From: Porogramme epimiltina
Taxonomy: Eukaryota; Basidiomycota; Agaricomycetes; Polyporales; Polyporaceae
Direction: 5' to 3'
DNA: 63,066 nucleotides
Assembly: GCA_900155495.1 (NCBI GenBank)
Contig: FTLJ01000312.1
Location: 1-63,066, forward strand
Shown here in pieces: positions 21,172 to 32,276 of the stretch. The notes under the pieces are model-generated. The model was not told where the DNA came from. It saw nothing but the letters and a program-made list of their open reading frames with translations, and ran no database searches. Position numbers and translations under genes: made by a program. The first letter of the stretch is position 1. Each line of letters begins with the position of its first letter.

Positions 21172-23304
21172 TCAAACACCTGCTGCGGCAAGCATGGCGA
21201 CGTAGTTGGGCGTGCCCAGACCAGTGACCGGATCCCATCCAGCGAGCGCAGGGAAGCCCTGCGTTCCGCACCCGGGGTTGTTTCCTATGGATCCGATGAG
21301 CATGATTCCGCCCTGTAATGACGAGAGAACGCACCAGTGGTGATGTCGTTGAACGCCTGGGGGTTGGCGTACAGCCACGGGTTCAAGAACCCCAGAGGGG
21401 ACTTGCCCGCGGCGAGGAGCTTGTCGTTGATGAGCGCAATGACGGACGAGAAGATGGGCGACGCGCAAGACGTGCCGCCGACAAGGCCGGTGGAGCCGTC
21501 TACAACGATCTCGACGCGCTCGCCCTGCGCGGAGACGTCGGGGTACGCGCGACCGGAGCGGTTGAAGAGGCCAGCGTTGGTGGAACCGAGCTTCGTGAGG
21601 TAAGAAGCAACCGCGCTGGATTCTGAGGAGAGGGGGCAAAAGGAGTTAGGAGAAGATGCTGTGTGCGAGGCGGAGGGTCTGTGACGTACGCCAGTCGGGC
21701 TGCGCGAAGTAGTTGGAGAAGCCGCCTGCCGAGAGGGCCGCGCCCTTCTCAGGAACGTTCTCGGTGGCGCCAACAAGGGTCGCGCTGGGGAGGAATAAGC
21801 TTGGGCTCCAGAAGAGTGGGGAAACAACTCACAATGGGCAAGTCGGGAACGTAGGAGGGAACGCCTTGCCGTTGCACTGGACACCAGGAGTGGAGGCGAC
21901 GCCGCCGTCACCGCTGGCAAAGGTGATTGACACGCCACGAGAGGTGAGCTGCATGTATGCATCACACATGGAACTGGAATGCCTCGTCAGCTGATTCGAC
22001 TAAAGCACGAACAGAAGTATCACATACACGGTCAAGCTCTCCGAGAGGCTGGCTTCCGTGTCAAACCCGTAGCTCGTCGAGATGACGAGGGGAGGGTTTG
22101 TTTCTGCAATGAGCGCATTGATGATATCCAAGAATCCTTCATCAGCACCATCCTTCGTGCTGTCACCAACATCAACGAAGGCGGTTGGGATTCCGTTCGC
22201 AAGGCCGACAGTGTATTGAATGTCAAGATTCTATCCGTGATTGGTGTGAGCCTATCTATCCCGATGCTAACAGGTGATAGGGCGCTCACGGCCTCGACAC
22301 CAGCGTTTCTTGGCGTCTGGTCGTTCTTCGCGTTGTCGATGAGAGTGGTAGTGAAGCTGGTAGTAGAGGGAAGATCTGGCCTGAGTTTTTTCAAGAAGTT
22401 CTGCAGATCGACCTGGAACCAATGTAAGCGCGCATGAAACTACACCGCCATCACACAGGACTCACCAAGTTGGCATCTTGATCCGCGAATGCCGAGACAG
22501 CAAGGGTGCTCTTGCTGCCCGTGATCAGGGTAGTCGGAATGTTGTACAAAGCTTGCAAGCACGTAGGGGTGATCGTGGAATTGCAGCTCGCAGCGGGCGT
22601 GGCGTCCGCCACATCAGATACCAGCCGCGGAGGCAATACTGCCATTACAGGAGGGGCCCGGAGCGGTCCTGAGAACCTAGATAGCGCTATTAGGAAGGGC
22701 GAATGGAAGCGCTCGAAAAAGGATACTTGCGAGGTTGTGGGGTGCACGGCCCGGATATGTCCCTGGAGTTCTGAGGGGACCGAATACTCCAACGTACGCA
22801 CAGACTGCGTTCCGCTCTCCACGTGACGGAAGACGGAGAAGTTGGTGTTGAAGAGCGCGTTCGCCTTGCTCACGGGGATACTGAGCGCAAGCCAGTCGCC
22901 TGCGGGCGTAGCGCGTGTCGCTTCTACGCCGTTCTCTTTCAGCCACGCATTCACCGCCTGGACGGTCTCGTCCGAAGGCGCAGCGAAAGACTCGACCTAG
23001 CAACCGGAGTCAGCAAGGAACGTAATGCAGCATCCGGGCCACTTGCCTCTTCCTTGGACAACCATTGCCGGAACATCGCGCTACCCGGGGTGGCGGCTTG
23101 CATAAGTGCCTCCTCGAGCCCGTCGCGGTCGCCCATCGCGAGGTTGATGCGCATGCTAAGGACCTGATCGTTTGCCGCGGCACCGACATGGGCGAACCCA
23201 GCCGGGGCGGAGCTACGCCTCTCGTGCACTACCATGTTCGCTGCGAACGCAGAGCCGAAGAGGGCAGCGGCAACGATGCCGCGGAGGAGCGATGCGGGGA
23301 ACAT
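21172..23304 (-). CDS. Sedolisin-type serine-carboxyl peptidase (S53, tripeptidyl peptidase-like)
   Basis: Secreted: a signal peptide (MFPASLLRGIVAAALFGSAFA) is followed by the S53 pro-domain (SAMFRQWLSKEE, VESFAAPSDETVQAVNAWLK, HPTTS) and the mature enzyme. The catalytic Glu and Asp are in the ExxxD block EANLDIQYTVG formed across an intron, the oxyanion Asp is in ITFASGDGGVA, and the nucleophilic Ser is in GGTSCASPIFSSV. The C-terminal calcium site is in GWDPVTGLGTPNY. These enzymes degrade proteins outside the cell at acid pH. About nine exons. Two introns appear to start with GC (near 23053 and 22733) and are in frame with the family pattern. All catalytic residues are present, so the gene looks functional. 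Confidence 0.92.
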
Positions 23305-23361
23305 GGCTGGCGATGTGGGGCGTCACCGAGAACCTTCGAGGATAGCGTTCAGTTAGGGCTG

Positions 23362-23369
23362 TATATATA
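23362..23369 (-). promoter_or_regulatory. TATA box of sedolisin gene
   Basis: TATATATA about 58 nt upstream of the ATG at 23304 on the minus strand. Confidence 0.6.
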
Positions 23370-25887
23370 CTGCAGCAGTGCGCCTAACATACCTCACAGG
23401 AAGAAAAAAGGCATGTGGCTGGGTTCGGTCGTGGCGGAGAAGGCATACGGCCGGCTCGAGGGGTTTCGCGCCAAGAGAACCCGCACGCTGCACGGCCATG
23501 TGGTTGGCGCGCCGCTCCTAAGTCATGGGCCGTCGGTGAGCGGACAGGCTGCTGGCTGCTCCTATTCAAAGGCGATGAAATCCGTGCTATCGAGCTAAGA
23601 ATAGCTGCTATCATCAACGGAAGGCATGGTCGCATGGGCTGAAAGGAAGAACCCATGCGGAACACGTGGCCTGTTCCCAGGCATACTCGCAGGTGGCTGA
23701 GAGGATGGGACGAAAACATCCCCTTTTAACACCCGAACTCCTGATAGTATCAGGGGAGACTTGACTAACCTTGCTTCCACGGATCCTCCGTGTGCATCCG
23801 GCCGACTTCTTCTTGCAGGACTGGACGTTTGCACAGTCGCTGAGCCCCGTGATCAATTTTCGAATGTTCGGCGCCCGTTCATCACCGTGCAGCTTCAGAG
23901 AGTGATCATCCTCGGAGATCTAAGATGCAGATATCGGACGGAGCTTAACGCCGTGGTGGAAAAAAACCTGGAGGAGGGTTCAATGACATGAACAGCTTTG
24001 TAAATGGATGTAAGGGAGAGTCCAGCACGCACCGGGAAAAGGTTCGGCCAAGCTTTGATTACTGCACACCACCGTGGCTTGACGACAACAGTCAAAGATC
24101 CCTTGGAAAACCTTGACTGATGCTACTCACCTATCTCGCGCTGAGGCTAAGGCCTTACTTAAGCCGGAAAAGTAGACATAGATGCCCCAGTGCCATCGAG
24201 CTCGGCGAGGAATCGTAATCAAACCTACATACCATGACCATATGGTCACCGCCGCTACAAGGGAATGGTGGAAGCTACTTATAGCCGCGCGTTGTCTTGG
24301 TTTGACGAAGTTGCGATAGTATACCCTAGCGAAGGGATGATTATACAGTACAGCAAGGCTCAGGCTAGAAAACTGGGGACTGACGGACCAAGTAGTAGAC
24401 GCGTCATTAGAAGGGTCTTACATAATCAAAGAGTGAAGATCGGTGCAGGCGCCCGGTGTCCCGCTTTTGGAAATCCTCGCATGACTCCTTGTGGAGTTCA
24501 AAATCAACGCCAAGTCCGAAATTGATGGAGGACGCCAGTTGCAGCATCACACCAATGTCTGAAGGGGGAAAGGTTGCAATATATCCAAGCACTTGGGACA
24601 AGAGGCTAGGCATGCTGTCGATAACCATGTGAAGCATGCGCAGGCGTTACGGTTGGGCGGCGAGTAACTTGATGGGTCTAACAGAGATCGTTACGGGCCC
24701 CACCCACGCCGGTCAACAATGCCATCTCCGGTGGTGCCCGGATAGACCCTCATAGATTTCCAATATCCGGGCGACCAATTTTGTGTCTATGTTGGAGTGG
24801 CATTTCACACTACCCTGTGGTCGCAGACAGTACTTGATACAATTATGTTTGAAGAAGGCGCTGATTTCCAGAAGCACGGCTCCACATACATCTAAGCGTG
24901 CACAGTGTGAGCGCGGCACCGATTCAATACACGTCAGAAGAGGTGCAAGATGCGCGTGTCCTCGAGGCACGAAGAAGACACAACGACGCCCAGCTAGACG
25001 TCGTCTCTGTCTCAAAAGATCAATGAGGTATCGCCCCACAGCGGATGAGGCGACGGACTATACAGCCTAAGACTTAGAGCGCGAGTTCCGGTATCTATGC
25101 CTTCTCTTGAAAATATCTTCTAGTCTGACCATCACGTATTGTCGCGGCGATGGGCACTACAATGACTAAAGAGGTTGCTATATTACGACACACCGGAAAC
25201 AGCATATTGGGCGATGCTGAGGAGGAAGGCCCACCGGCAAAGAACTTGGTATGTTACGTGCCTACCAAGGGGTTTGAGACTCATTCCAGATACGGGACAG
25301 GATGCCGAGGATGCCGAGGAGGGACGTCGGCCAGGGCACCGGATGAAGGAACTTGCTTAATCCCGTTGCATCTAATTAAAAATGGAGTTCAGCCCATCCT
25401 TCCCGACGGCCTCCTACGGGATGCTATCTTGAGTACATGGTGGTTTGGCTAGCTCGTGTGAACATCACCATTGTTCCGTGAAACGGATCGTCGTTGACGC
25501 GCAGTACGCACAGCAGGTTTAAATTCTAAATCGTGATGAGCAGAGTACTAGCAGAGGGGTTGTCCGCTCGGAGTTTCTACGTACCGCAACTTGGCCCTGA
25601 AACAGGTATCTGATGAGCATTCTATGAGAGGCATCCCAATAAGAGTTATGCATAGAGTGACATTGTCGAATTGCGGCAATCGTAGATGGTAGGCACACAC
25701 CACCCATGGTCCCGCATATAGGTTGGTGCGAGGAAGATTATGGTCGAGATCTGAGAATGAGGAGTCTAGGTGGGTCAAGAATGACAGCAGTCGCTAGACA
25801 AAGCCGGGCAACAACCCTCCGATGTTTCTCGGTGCAAGTGTTACCGATGGGCAGGTATCTACCGCGTCTCTTCGGGAGCCCAAGAGG

Positions 25888-25895
25888 TATAAAAT
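25888..25895 (+). promoter_or_regulatory. TATA box of D-amino-acid oxidase A
   Basis: TATAAAAT about 64 nt upstream of the ATG at 25959. Confidence 0.6.
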
Positions 25896-25958
25896 CTTTG
25901 GTATCCTCAGTCAAAGCTCAACAGCTTCACCCACCATCGCATCTCTTCCCACCCAGCC

Positions 25959-27251
25959 ATGCCCAACACTCAGTCTCCTCCCCGCCTCACATTCTGGAAA
26001 GACCTCTCAGCAGGACCTGCCCCGGTCCACCCACCCACCCCCTACTCTCCTCGTGTCCTCGTCGTTGGCGGTGGCGTAACAGGCCTCGTCACAGCGTGGA
26101 CTCTGCTCGACAAGGGCTACCACGTCACCGTCCTCGCAAAGGAATGGGCCTCATACGGCAAGGAGCAACGACTCACCTCGCAGATCGCTGGCGCCTTGTG
26201 GGAGTTCCCTCCCGCTGTCTGCGGGCAGCACACCGACGCCATCTCTCTCCACCACTCCAAGCGATGGAGTATGATCTCCTACCACATCTGGGATGCCATC
26301 GCCGCCGAAGCTGACCTCGCGGACGCGTCCGGCGTGCGCATGAAAGGCGCAGACTTCTTCTTCCCCATGCCCGTCGAGGAGGACCCTGCGCAGCTCCACA
26401 AGATGCGCGAGATTATGGCGAGCGGTGTCCGCGGATTTCGCCATGATCCCGCGTTGATCCAGGAGCGCAACGTCAGCCCAGCGTATGGTGCCATCGACGC
26501 GTACGAGCACCTCGCGCCCGTCATCGACACCGACCGCGCCATGACCTGGCTCATGACTCTCGTCCGGCGCAAGGGCGCGAAGCTCATCACCCGCACCCTC
26601 TGTGGGGACCTCCTCGATCAGGAGATGGCGCTCCGTACTGAGTACGATGCCGACGCGATCGTGAACGCAACAGGACTCGCCGGCACCGAGCTTGCCGGCG
26701 ACGCGACGTGCTATCCGATCCGCGGAGGCCTCATCCGTGTGCGCAACGACGGGCGAGACTACCCACGGATCGACCACGCGCTGACGATCTCGGCCGACGC
26801 CGCTAACGTCAACGAAATCGTCTTCCTTGTCCCGCGCAACGACGATGTGCTCATCATCGGCGGCATCGCACAATCAAACGAGTGGCAACTCGACTTGGCG
26901 CTCGACTCACCCATCATCCAGCGCATGCGCGCGCGCTGCGAGGCGTTCCTCCCCGCGCTCAAGAAGGCCCAGCTGGACGAGGCCTACCCGCTCGCACAGG
27001 GCCTCCGGCCGTTTCGCCAACACAACGTGCGCGTCGAGCGCGAGCTCCGCGCTCCGAAGGACACCGCGGCGCCCTACAGCCGCATCATCCACTCGTACGG
27101 GCAGGGGGGCGCGGGGTGGTCGCTGTCGTTCGGCTGTGCGGGAGATGTGCTGGCGCTGGTGGAGGAGGCGTTGCTCGACAAGGCACCGACTGCGATGGCC
27201 ATCGAGCAAACGCCTCGTCCCGCGCCTCCGGAGTTTTCGGCTAGGTTGTAG
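25959..27251 (+). CDS. D-amino-acid oxidase-like flavoprotein A, peroxisomal
   Basis: Single-exon 430-residue gene. The FAD-binding Rossmann motif is VLVVGGGVTGLVTAWTLLDK near residue 35, followed by SQIAGALWEFPP and a second nucleotide-contact region. VNATGLAGTELAGD, CYPIRGGLIRV, GLRPFRQHNVRVER and the C-terminal signature HSYGQGGAGWSLSFGCA are the blocks expected for D-amino-acid/D-aspartate oxidases, which deaminate D-amino acids to 2-oxo acids with release of H2O2. Usual family members have about 340-370 residues; this one is longer because of an N-terminal extension and a loop around residues 110-170. The last three residues, ARL, form a PTS1 peroxisomal signal, fitting an H2O2-producing oxidase. 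Convergent paralogue of the gene at 27889-29184. Confidence 0.9.
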   Translation: MPNTQSPPRLTFWKDLSAGPAPVHPPTPYSPRVLVVGGGVTGLVTAWTLLDKGYHVTVLAKEWASYGKEQRLTSQIAGALWEFPPAVCGQHTDAISLHHSKRWSMISYHIWDAIAAEADLADASGVRMKGADFFFPMPVEEDPAQLHKMREIMASGVRGFRHDPALIQERNVSPAYGAIDAYEHLAPVIDTDRAMTWLMTLVRRKGAKLITRTLCGDLLDQEMALRTEYDADAIVNATGLAGTELAGDATCYPIRGGLIRVRNDGRDYPRIDHALTISADAANVNEIVFLVPRNDDVLIIGGIAQSNEWQLDLALDSPIIQRMRARCEAFLPALKKAQLDEAYPLAQGLRPFRQHNVRVERELRAPKDTAAPYSRIIHSYGQGGAGWSLSFGCAGDVLALVEEALLDKAPTAMAIEQTPRPAPPEFSARL

Positions 27252-27888
27252 AGCTATGACTAAGCCTCGTGGAGTTTTTGTTAGAGTGTGTCGATACTTG
27301 TAGCTGCGTAACGTACGAGGAGAAGGTACTCGGATTATTTATTATTACTGATGTTGTTGAACCTGTTCAAGCTCAAAGGTCAGAGCTGTGCATCACACCT
27401 GTAGAGTGTCTAGAATTACCGTCATGGTGCCCACAAAAGCTGACAACATGGCCCGAGCGAGATTCTTGACCGTCGCAACCTGTCATTTGAAGATGACGAC
27501 AAGGTGGGTTCATTCCGATTCTGAGTCGGATGTCCGTGGTACCGGCGCTTCGGTTGTCCCAAACCCGATGTGTCCACGTGAGTGATTCAAGGTTTAGGGC
27601 AGGTCAAAATCCCGCTCGCCCTGGTTCCTGGCATCACTGAATGTGATCCTGCCAGCGCCAGTGGGGGGGCACTTTGCGCTTTCTCGTTCGTATGCTCACG
27701 ACCCCCTTTCCCGCAGGACGCTAATTTGGCCTTGCAATGGATGAAAATCTTGTAGTTAATATATCTTACAGAAGATCTACACAAAGCTCTCGAAGCAATT
27801 TCAACACAAGAAAGTAAACAATCGAATAGTACGTCGTTGAATCGTAACCAGCTTTCCTCCTTGTCGCTCACACCTTCTATGTACGCTT
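27252..27888. other. Convergent intergenic region between DAAO genes
   Basis: 3' flanks of both oxidases; no gene or repeat recognised. Confidence 0.5.
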
Positions 27889-29184
27889 CTACAGTCTCGC
27901 AGAAAACTTTGCGGCGACATGTTCGCTCCGAGCTATTCCCTCCTCCGTCGACAGCCCCCTCGGTGCCTTGTCGAGGAGCGCCTCCTCGACCAGCGCCAGA
28001 ACGTCCGCCGCACACCCGAAAGCGAGCGACCATCCGGCGCCTCCATGGCCGTAAGAGTGCACGATCCGGCTATGTGCCACGATCGATTCTCCGACGACAG
28101 GGCGGAGCTCGCGCTCGACGCGTACGTTGTGCTTGCGGAAGGGCCGCAAACCCTGCGCGAGCGGGTACGCGGGGTCGAGGCGCGCGCGACGGAGCTGGGG
28201 GAGGAACGCCGCAGCGCGGGCGCGCATGCGCTCGATGATGGGTGTGTCGAGGGTGTAGTCGAGAGCGCCTTCGTGCGGCTCGGTGATGCCTCCGACGATG
28301 AGGATTTTGTCGTTGCGCGGGACGAGGAAGACGATCTCGTTCGCGACCTCGGCAGAGATGCTCAACGCCTCCTCGATGACGGGGAAATCCGACCCGTCGT
28401 TGATGAAGCGCAGGAGCCCGCCGCGGATGGGGTAGCAGGAGGTGTCGCCTGCGAGCTCGGTTCCCGCGATGCCTGTGGCGTTGACGATGACGTCCGCTGC
28501 GTACTCTGCGCGGAGAGCCTGCTCCTGGTCGAGGAGGTCGCCGTGGAGGGTGCGGGTGACGAGCTTTGCGCCCTTGCGCTGCACAAGGTCCATGAGCCAG
28601 ACCATCGCACGGTCGGTGTCGATGACCGGGGCGAGTAGCTCGTAGGCGTCGACGGCACCGTAGCTGGGGTCCACTCCCCGCTCGACGACGATGTGTGAGT
28701 CGTGGCGGAAGCCTCGGACGCCGCTTGCCGCGATCTCTTTCATCTTGTGGAGCTGCGCCGCATCGTCGCGTACGGGGAAGGGAAAGAAGAAGTCGGAGGG
28801 CTTCACGGCGACGCCGGCTTCGCGTGAGAGGTTAGGCTTAGAAGCGATGGCGTCCCAGATATGGTACGAAACCATGCACCACTTGCGCGAATGCTGGAGA
28901 GAGATAGCGTCTGTGTGCTGCCCGCATACGGCGGGGGGATACTCCCAGAGGGCCCCAGCGATTTGGGAGGTCAGGCGCTGCTCCTTGCCGAAGGATGCCC
29001 ACTCCTTCGCGATGATGGTGACGTGGTACCCCTTGTCGAGCAGCGTCCAGGCCGTGGTGAGGCCGATGACCCCTCCACCAACGATGAGAACTCGAGGGGA
29101 GAAGGGGGTCGCAGGCTCGAGGCAGATGGGGCTGGGAGAGAGATCCTTCCAGAAGACGAGGGGTTGTGCGCTCGCATTTGCCAT
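27889..29184 (-). CDS. D-amino-acid oxidase-like flavoprotein B, peroxisomal
   Basis: Single-exon 431-residue paralogue of the oxidase at 25959-27251, matching it end to end: VLIVGGGVIGLTTAWTLLDK, SQIAGALWEYPPAVCGQHT, VNATGIAGTELAGD, CYPIRGGLLRF, GLRPFRKHNVRVEREL and HSYGHGGAGWSLAFGCAA. It ends in FSARL, again a PTS1-type ARL. The two genes are inverted and convergent, about 640 bp apart. Differences are spread evenly, so the duplication is not recent. The substrate-specificity loop differs moderately (KPNLSREAGVAVKPS versus EADLADASGVRMKGA), which may mean different D-amino-acid preference. A possible TATA-like ATAAAA lies about 85 nt upstream on the minus strand. Confidence 0.9.
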   Translation of the reverse strand: MANASAQPLVFWKDLSPSPICLEPATPFSPRVLIVGGGVIGLTTAWTLLDKGYHVTIIAKEWASFGKEQRLTSQIAGALWEYPPAVCGQHTDAISLQHSRKWCMVSYHIWDAIASKPNLSREAGVAVKPSDFFFPFPVRDDAAQLHKMKEIAASGVRGFRHDSHIVVERGVDPSYGAVDAYELLAPVIDTDRAMVWLMDLVQRKGAKLVTRTLHGDLLDQEQALRAEYAADVIVNATGIAGTELAGDTSCYPIRGGLLRFINDGSDFPVIEEALSISAEVANEIVFLVPRNDKILIVGGITEPHEGALDYTLDTPIIERMRARAAAFLPQLRRARLDPAYPLAQGLRPFRKHNVRVERELRPVVGESIVAHSRIVHSYGHGGAGWSLAFGCAADVLALVEEALLDKAPRGLSTEEGIARSEHVAAKFSARL

Positions 29185-30711
29185 GACAGGATGTGGAGAC
29201 AGAGCTATTGGTAGGTGCGAGGAATGGACGGCTGGTGGGGCTGTTGAGGTGTGGTCGAGTCAAGGATGGTTTTATGTGCTTCGGGTAGGATAAACGCTCG
29301 TACAGCTCTTTCGGAATGTAGCTCCATCGGCGGAGGATATTCCACTCCAACAAGCCTCCGAAGATATCGCATTGCCGAATCAGTGATGCACTCCGACATG
29401 GAATAGCATCATGGATAAAAACTTATAACCTCGAACCCAGGCAACAAATGATCTCCGCAGACGTAGAGACCCGACAGCTATGAAAACTCATGACCTTGAT
29501 TTGACACAGCAGGCCAAAACCAGACCGTTCTCGGCGATCCAGTTCCAGAATATTGGTGGCGGGACCGTGTCAATTTGGTACTTCTCTCCGGAAGCAGTAT
29601 CCTAGCCCCAGTGCTACTGAGCCGATGTGCGCTCTTCTTCCCCACTGTTCTATCTGCTGAGCGGGCTGTGGCGTCTGTCAGGCGGGTCCGACCCCATTCA
29701 AATATCGGACTCTGATTCTTCGACCATCTCGTAGTTACATTCCAGATGAAACCTTGCCCCTCGGAAATGACTGGGACCCGGCCACTGCGTACGTTCCTCG
29801 TGTACGAGATCCCTATGCCGAGCGCAAGACCCGACAGGCGGTTCGCCTGTGCATAAAATTCAGTCTCGTGTCTATGTCAAATCTTGGGTGACTTTCGGCC
29901 TCTCCGATATCGTAATAGAGCATAGAGCCTAGCCCATGAACCGCTCCTCTGTCTGTGCTCGGAAGTCGGACAGCGTTAACAGCTACCCCGCAGCAACGTG
30001 CGTGAGGATGTGCGCCGACAGAGCTGTTTCGTGTAGACTGACGCATGGGAAGTACGGAGAATTGCGTGCTCACGGTCCTTGGTCTGGGCAATCGAGTGCG
30101 CTCGACGGTCTAGGCGCGATCACCTCATTCGCCGGCCCGTTATGTCGGACGGGACGGAAACGCTGTTCACTTTCCCCTGGTCTTCGTTCTTGAACGCTTG
30201 CCAAAACAGGATGGGCACTGAGCTGCGGGAGTGCCATTCAAGATAAGACGTAGCCACGCCACCATGACAGTGGTTATCTACCTTTCTCAAAGGGGAGGAA
30301 GGTCAAAGATAAGGGGAGTAGTGTTGCGGAGGGACAGGGGACCAGACGGGATTAGCTCCCTCCACTGTCGAGCTGGAGAACCTAGACAAGGAACCGGCGT
30401 TCCGAACACGCACGGGCAGATTAGCTACGTGATATCAATCACATTTTGACATCCGCTGACCGCGGTTCTCTTGTACCTATGTGCGTAGGCGCCAATGGAA
30501 CCGGCGTGGCCGTTGCCGAACGAATCGTATGGTCCGACAGTGTCTGACGGGGACATGGGAAATAAACTATGAATAGTAGTGATAGGCGAGTATAGTTCGC
30601 TAGTATTAAGCGTACAACGAAGGTACTAGTAGTCATAGCAAGGCTGGTCCGAATTTGAATGCCGTATCAATACAAGGATGCCGTGGTTGCTACACCGTCC
30701 ATGTGCAGACT
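29185..30711. other. Intergenic region, DAAO B to truncated secreted-protein copy
   Basis: About 1.5 kb. Only short frames without motifs; the part next to 29185 is the DAAO B promoter. Nothing else supported. Confidence 0.5.
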
Positions 30712-31374
30712 TCAGGAAGTCTGCTGCTTGTCCACAAGCTGAATGACAACATCATGACAGGTCTTGAAGTCGTAGGTCATGCCGTTGTCGGCAGTAGGGT
30801 TGTACACCACCGTGTCTTTGGGGCCAGATCCGTTCGGGGCCTTGAGAAGTTGGCAGATGGCAAACCCCGACGTGTTCACGCTTTTCCGGTCCTCGTTGAT
30901 GTCCGCAAGGAGGGGGAACCTGGGGTTATGACCAGATGGATCGGTCCCGACCTTGAAGGTTCGCATGATGTTTGCGGTTAGCATCACGGAGCGTTCGGAT
31001 CTCATCTTGTGGAAACTCACCAAACCGCAGTACGCGGGCGCAACGGTCTGGGTCCTGTTGGTAACTTCAAAGTTGAGAACTGTTCCGTTTGTCGCCCGAT
31101 CAGCGCCTGCTGACACGGAGGGGTTGGCGTCTGCAAGTAGCTTGGCATTCTGCAATGTAAATACACCGAACGCGTCCTGAGGAAAGTTGCCGATGGTCTA
31201 CGAGGAAGTTGTCAGCAGGTATTCCGTATCTCTACCGCCGGCGAGTCACTGGTCCTAGGAACTCACGACAAGCGACCTGTTATTGTCTGCAGAAGGATCT
31301 TTGATCGGAGGGAAGAGGATGAGATGTGTGCCTGTGGAATTCGGGACTCCGAGGGAAGTGTTGAAGGCAAAGAG
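30712..31374 (-). pseudogene. 5'-truncated copy of the secreted-protein family
   Basis: Three exons can be read: from about 31374 to 31267 (FNTSLGVPNSTGTHLILFPP), 31197-31021 (TIGNFPQDAFGVFTLQNAK, ending YCGL) and 30951-30712 (VGTDPSGHNPRFPLL ... TCHDVVIQLVDKQ). Block order and intron positions match the gene at 62052-62980 (TFASFPFNQYP, YCGV, ADTDPAGHGTGHPFL, TCQAVKVQIIF). The signal peptide and N-terminal third are missing: the frame meets a stop codon just upstream of residue F-N-T with no ATG and no clear acceptor. It may be a pseudogene, or its first exon may lie further upstream and be unrecognised. Function unknown. Confidence 0.55.
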
Positions 31375-32276
31375 TTAGAAAGGCCCTCCCACGCCAAATA
31401 AGCCCGGCTAAGCCAAGTCCAACGCTCGCGAGCTCATTAAGTGGATAGTCCGGCATTAGAGCCGCTCCTCCAGCACCACCAGAGGGTCGACCGGAGGTAT
31501 TGCACGTTTATGTCATCATCATCGTATGTAAAAGCCTCCTGCCTTGATCCGCCTCCTAGCTGAAAGTTCAAGTGAGATTAGGTGTAAGTGCTGGTACTCA
31601 CTTCAAACTTGACCGGCTGACTGGCGTCCTGACGTGACCTCACTGGGCGGAATGAGCGAGGCCCTTTGACGCTCATTATCCTTTTCATCCACGCTGGTGT
31701 ATGGCGACTAGGAGAAGTAAGCCGATCCTTCATGGATTCTCCCGCGAAGGGTGGTGATTGCGGCTGTGGGCAAGCTGTGGTGGGACCGCACGCATCCGGG
31801 GTAAAAGTGGGTTGGGCGCTTATGACATGACGCAACCCATTCCAATTTGGCCGGTGTCCTGCCAATTCGCGAGGGGGTGCGAACAAAGGAAAACAACGAT
31901 ACGACTGAGTAATTTGCGACATAACAGCGACTAGGTCCTATCCGAACAGCTAACATGCATGGGTAACAGGGAAAACATGTAACGAGAAACATCACGCGAT
32001 AAACGCGATCGAGGAACTGACTAAAGTGCGTTGACTACTCCTTCCAAGCTTCCAATCCTACACGGTATACCACGGCAGCCTTGCACAGCTACACCGATTA
32101 TGCGAACATACGATCCATCCATCCGAAGTTCCTTCCCCCCAAACCAAATCGTACAACATTTACACCCACACGAGCAAAGAAAAACGTCACGAAAGCATGA
32201 TCGACCACATACCAGGCATCTATAGCTGCATTCGACGAGGCCGGCCTCAGTCAGCCCCAGAGCCCGCAAGACGGCG
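31375..32276. other. Intergenic region, truncated secreted copy to CNNM gene
   Basis: No convincing gene. A short hydrophobic frame starting near 31995 on the minus strand could be mistaken for a signal peptide exon but could not be connected in phase to the exons downstream. Confidence 0.4.

Larger units (their letters stand above)
23305..25958. other. Long intergenic region, sedolisin to DAAO A
   Basis: About 2.65 kb without a convincing gene. Frames here are short, overlap on both strands and carry no recognisable motif, and codon composition differs from neighbouring genes. The two ends hold the sedolisin and DAAO promoters. An unrecognised or decayed gene cannot be excluded. Confidence 0.5.
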
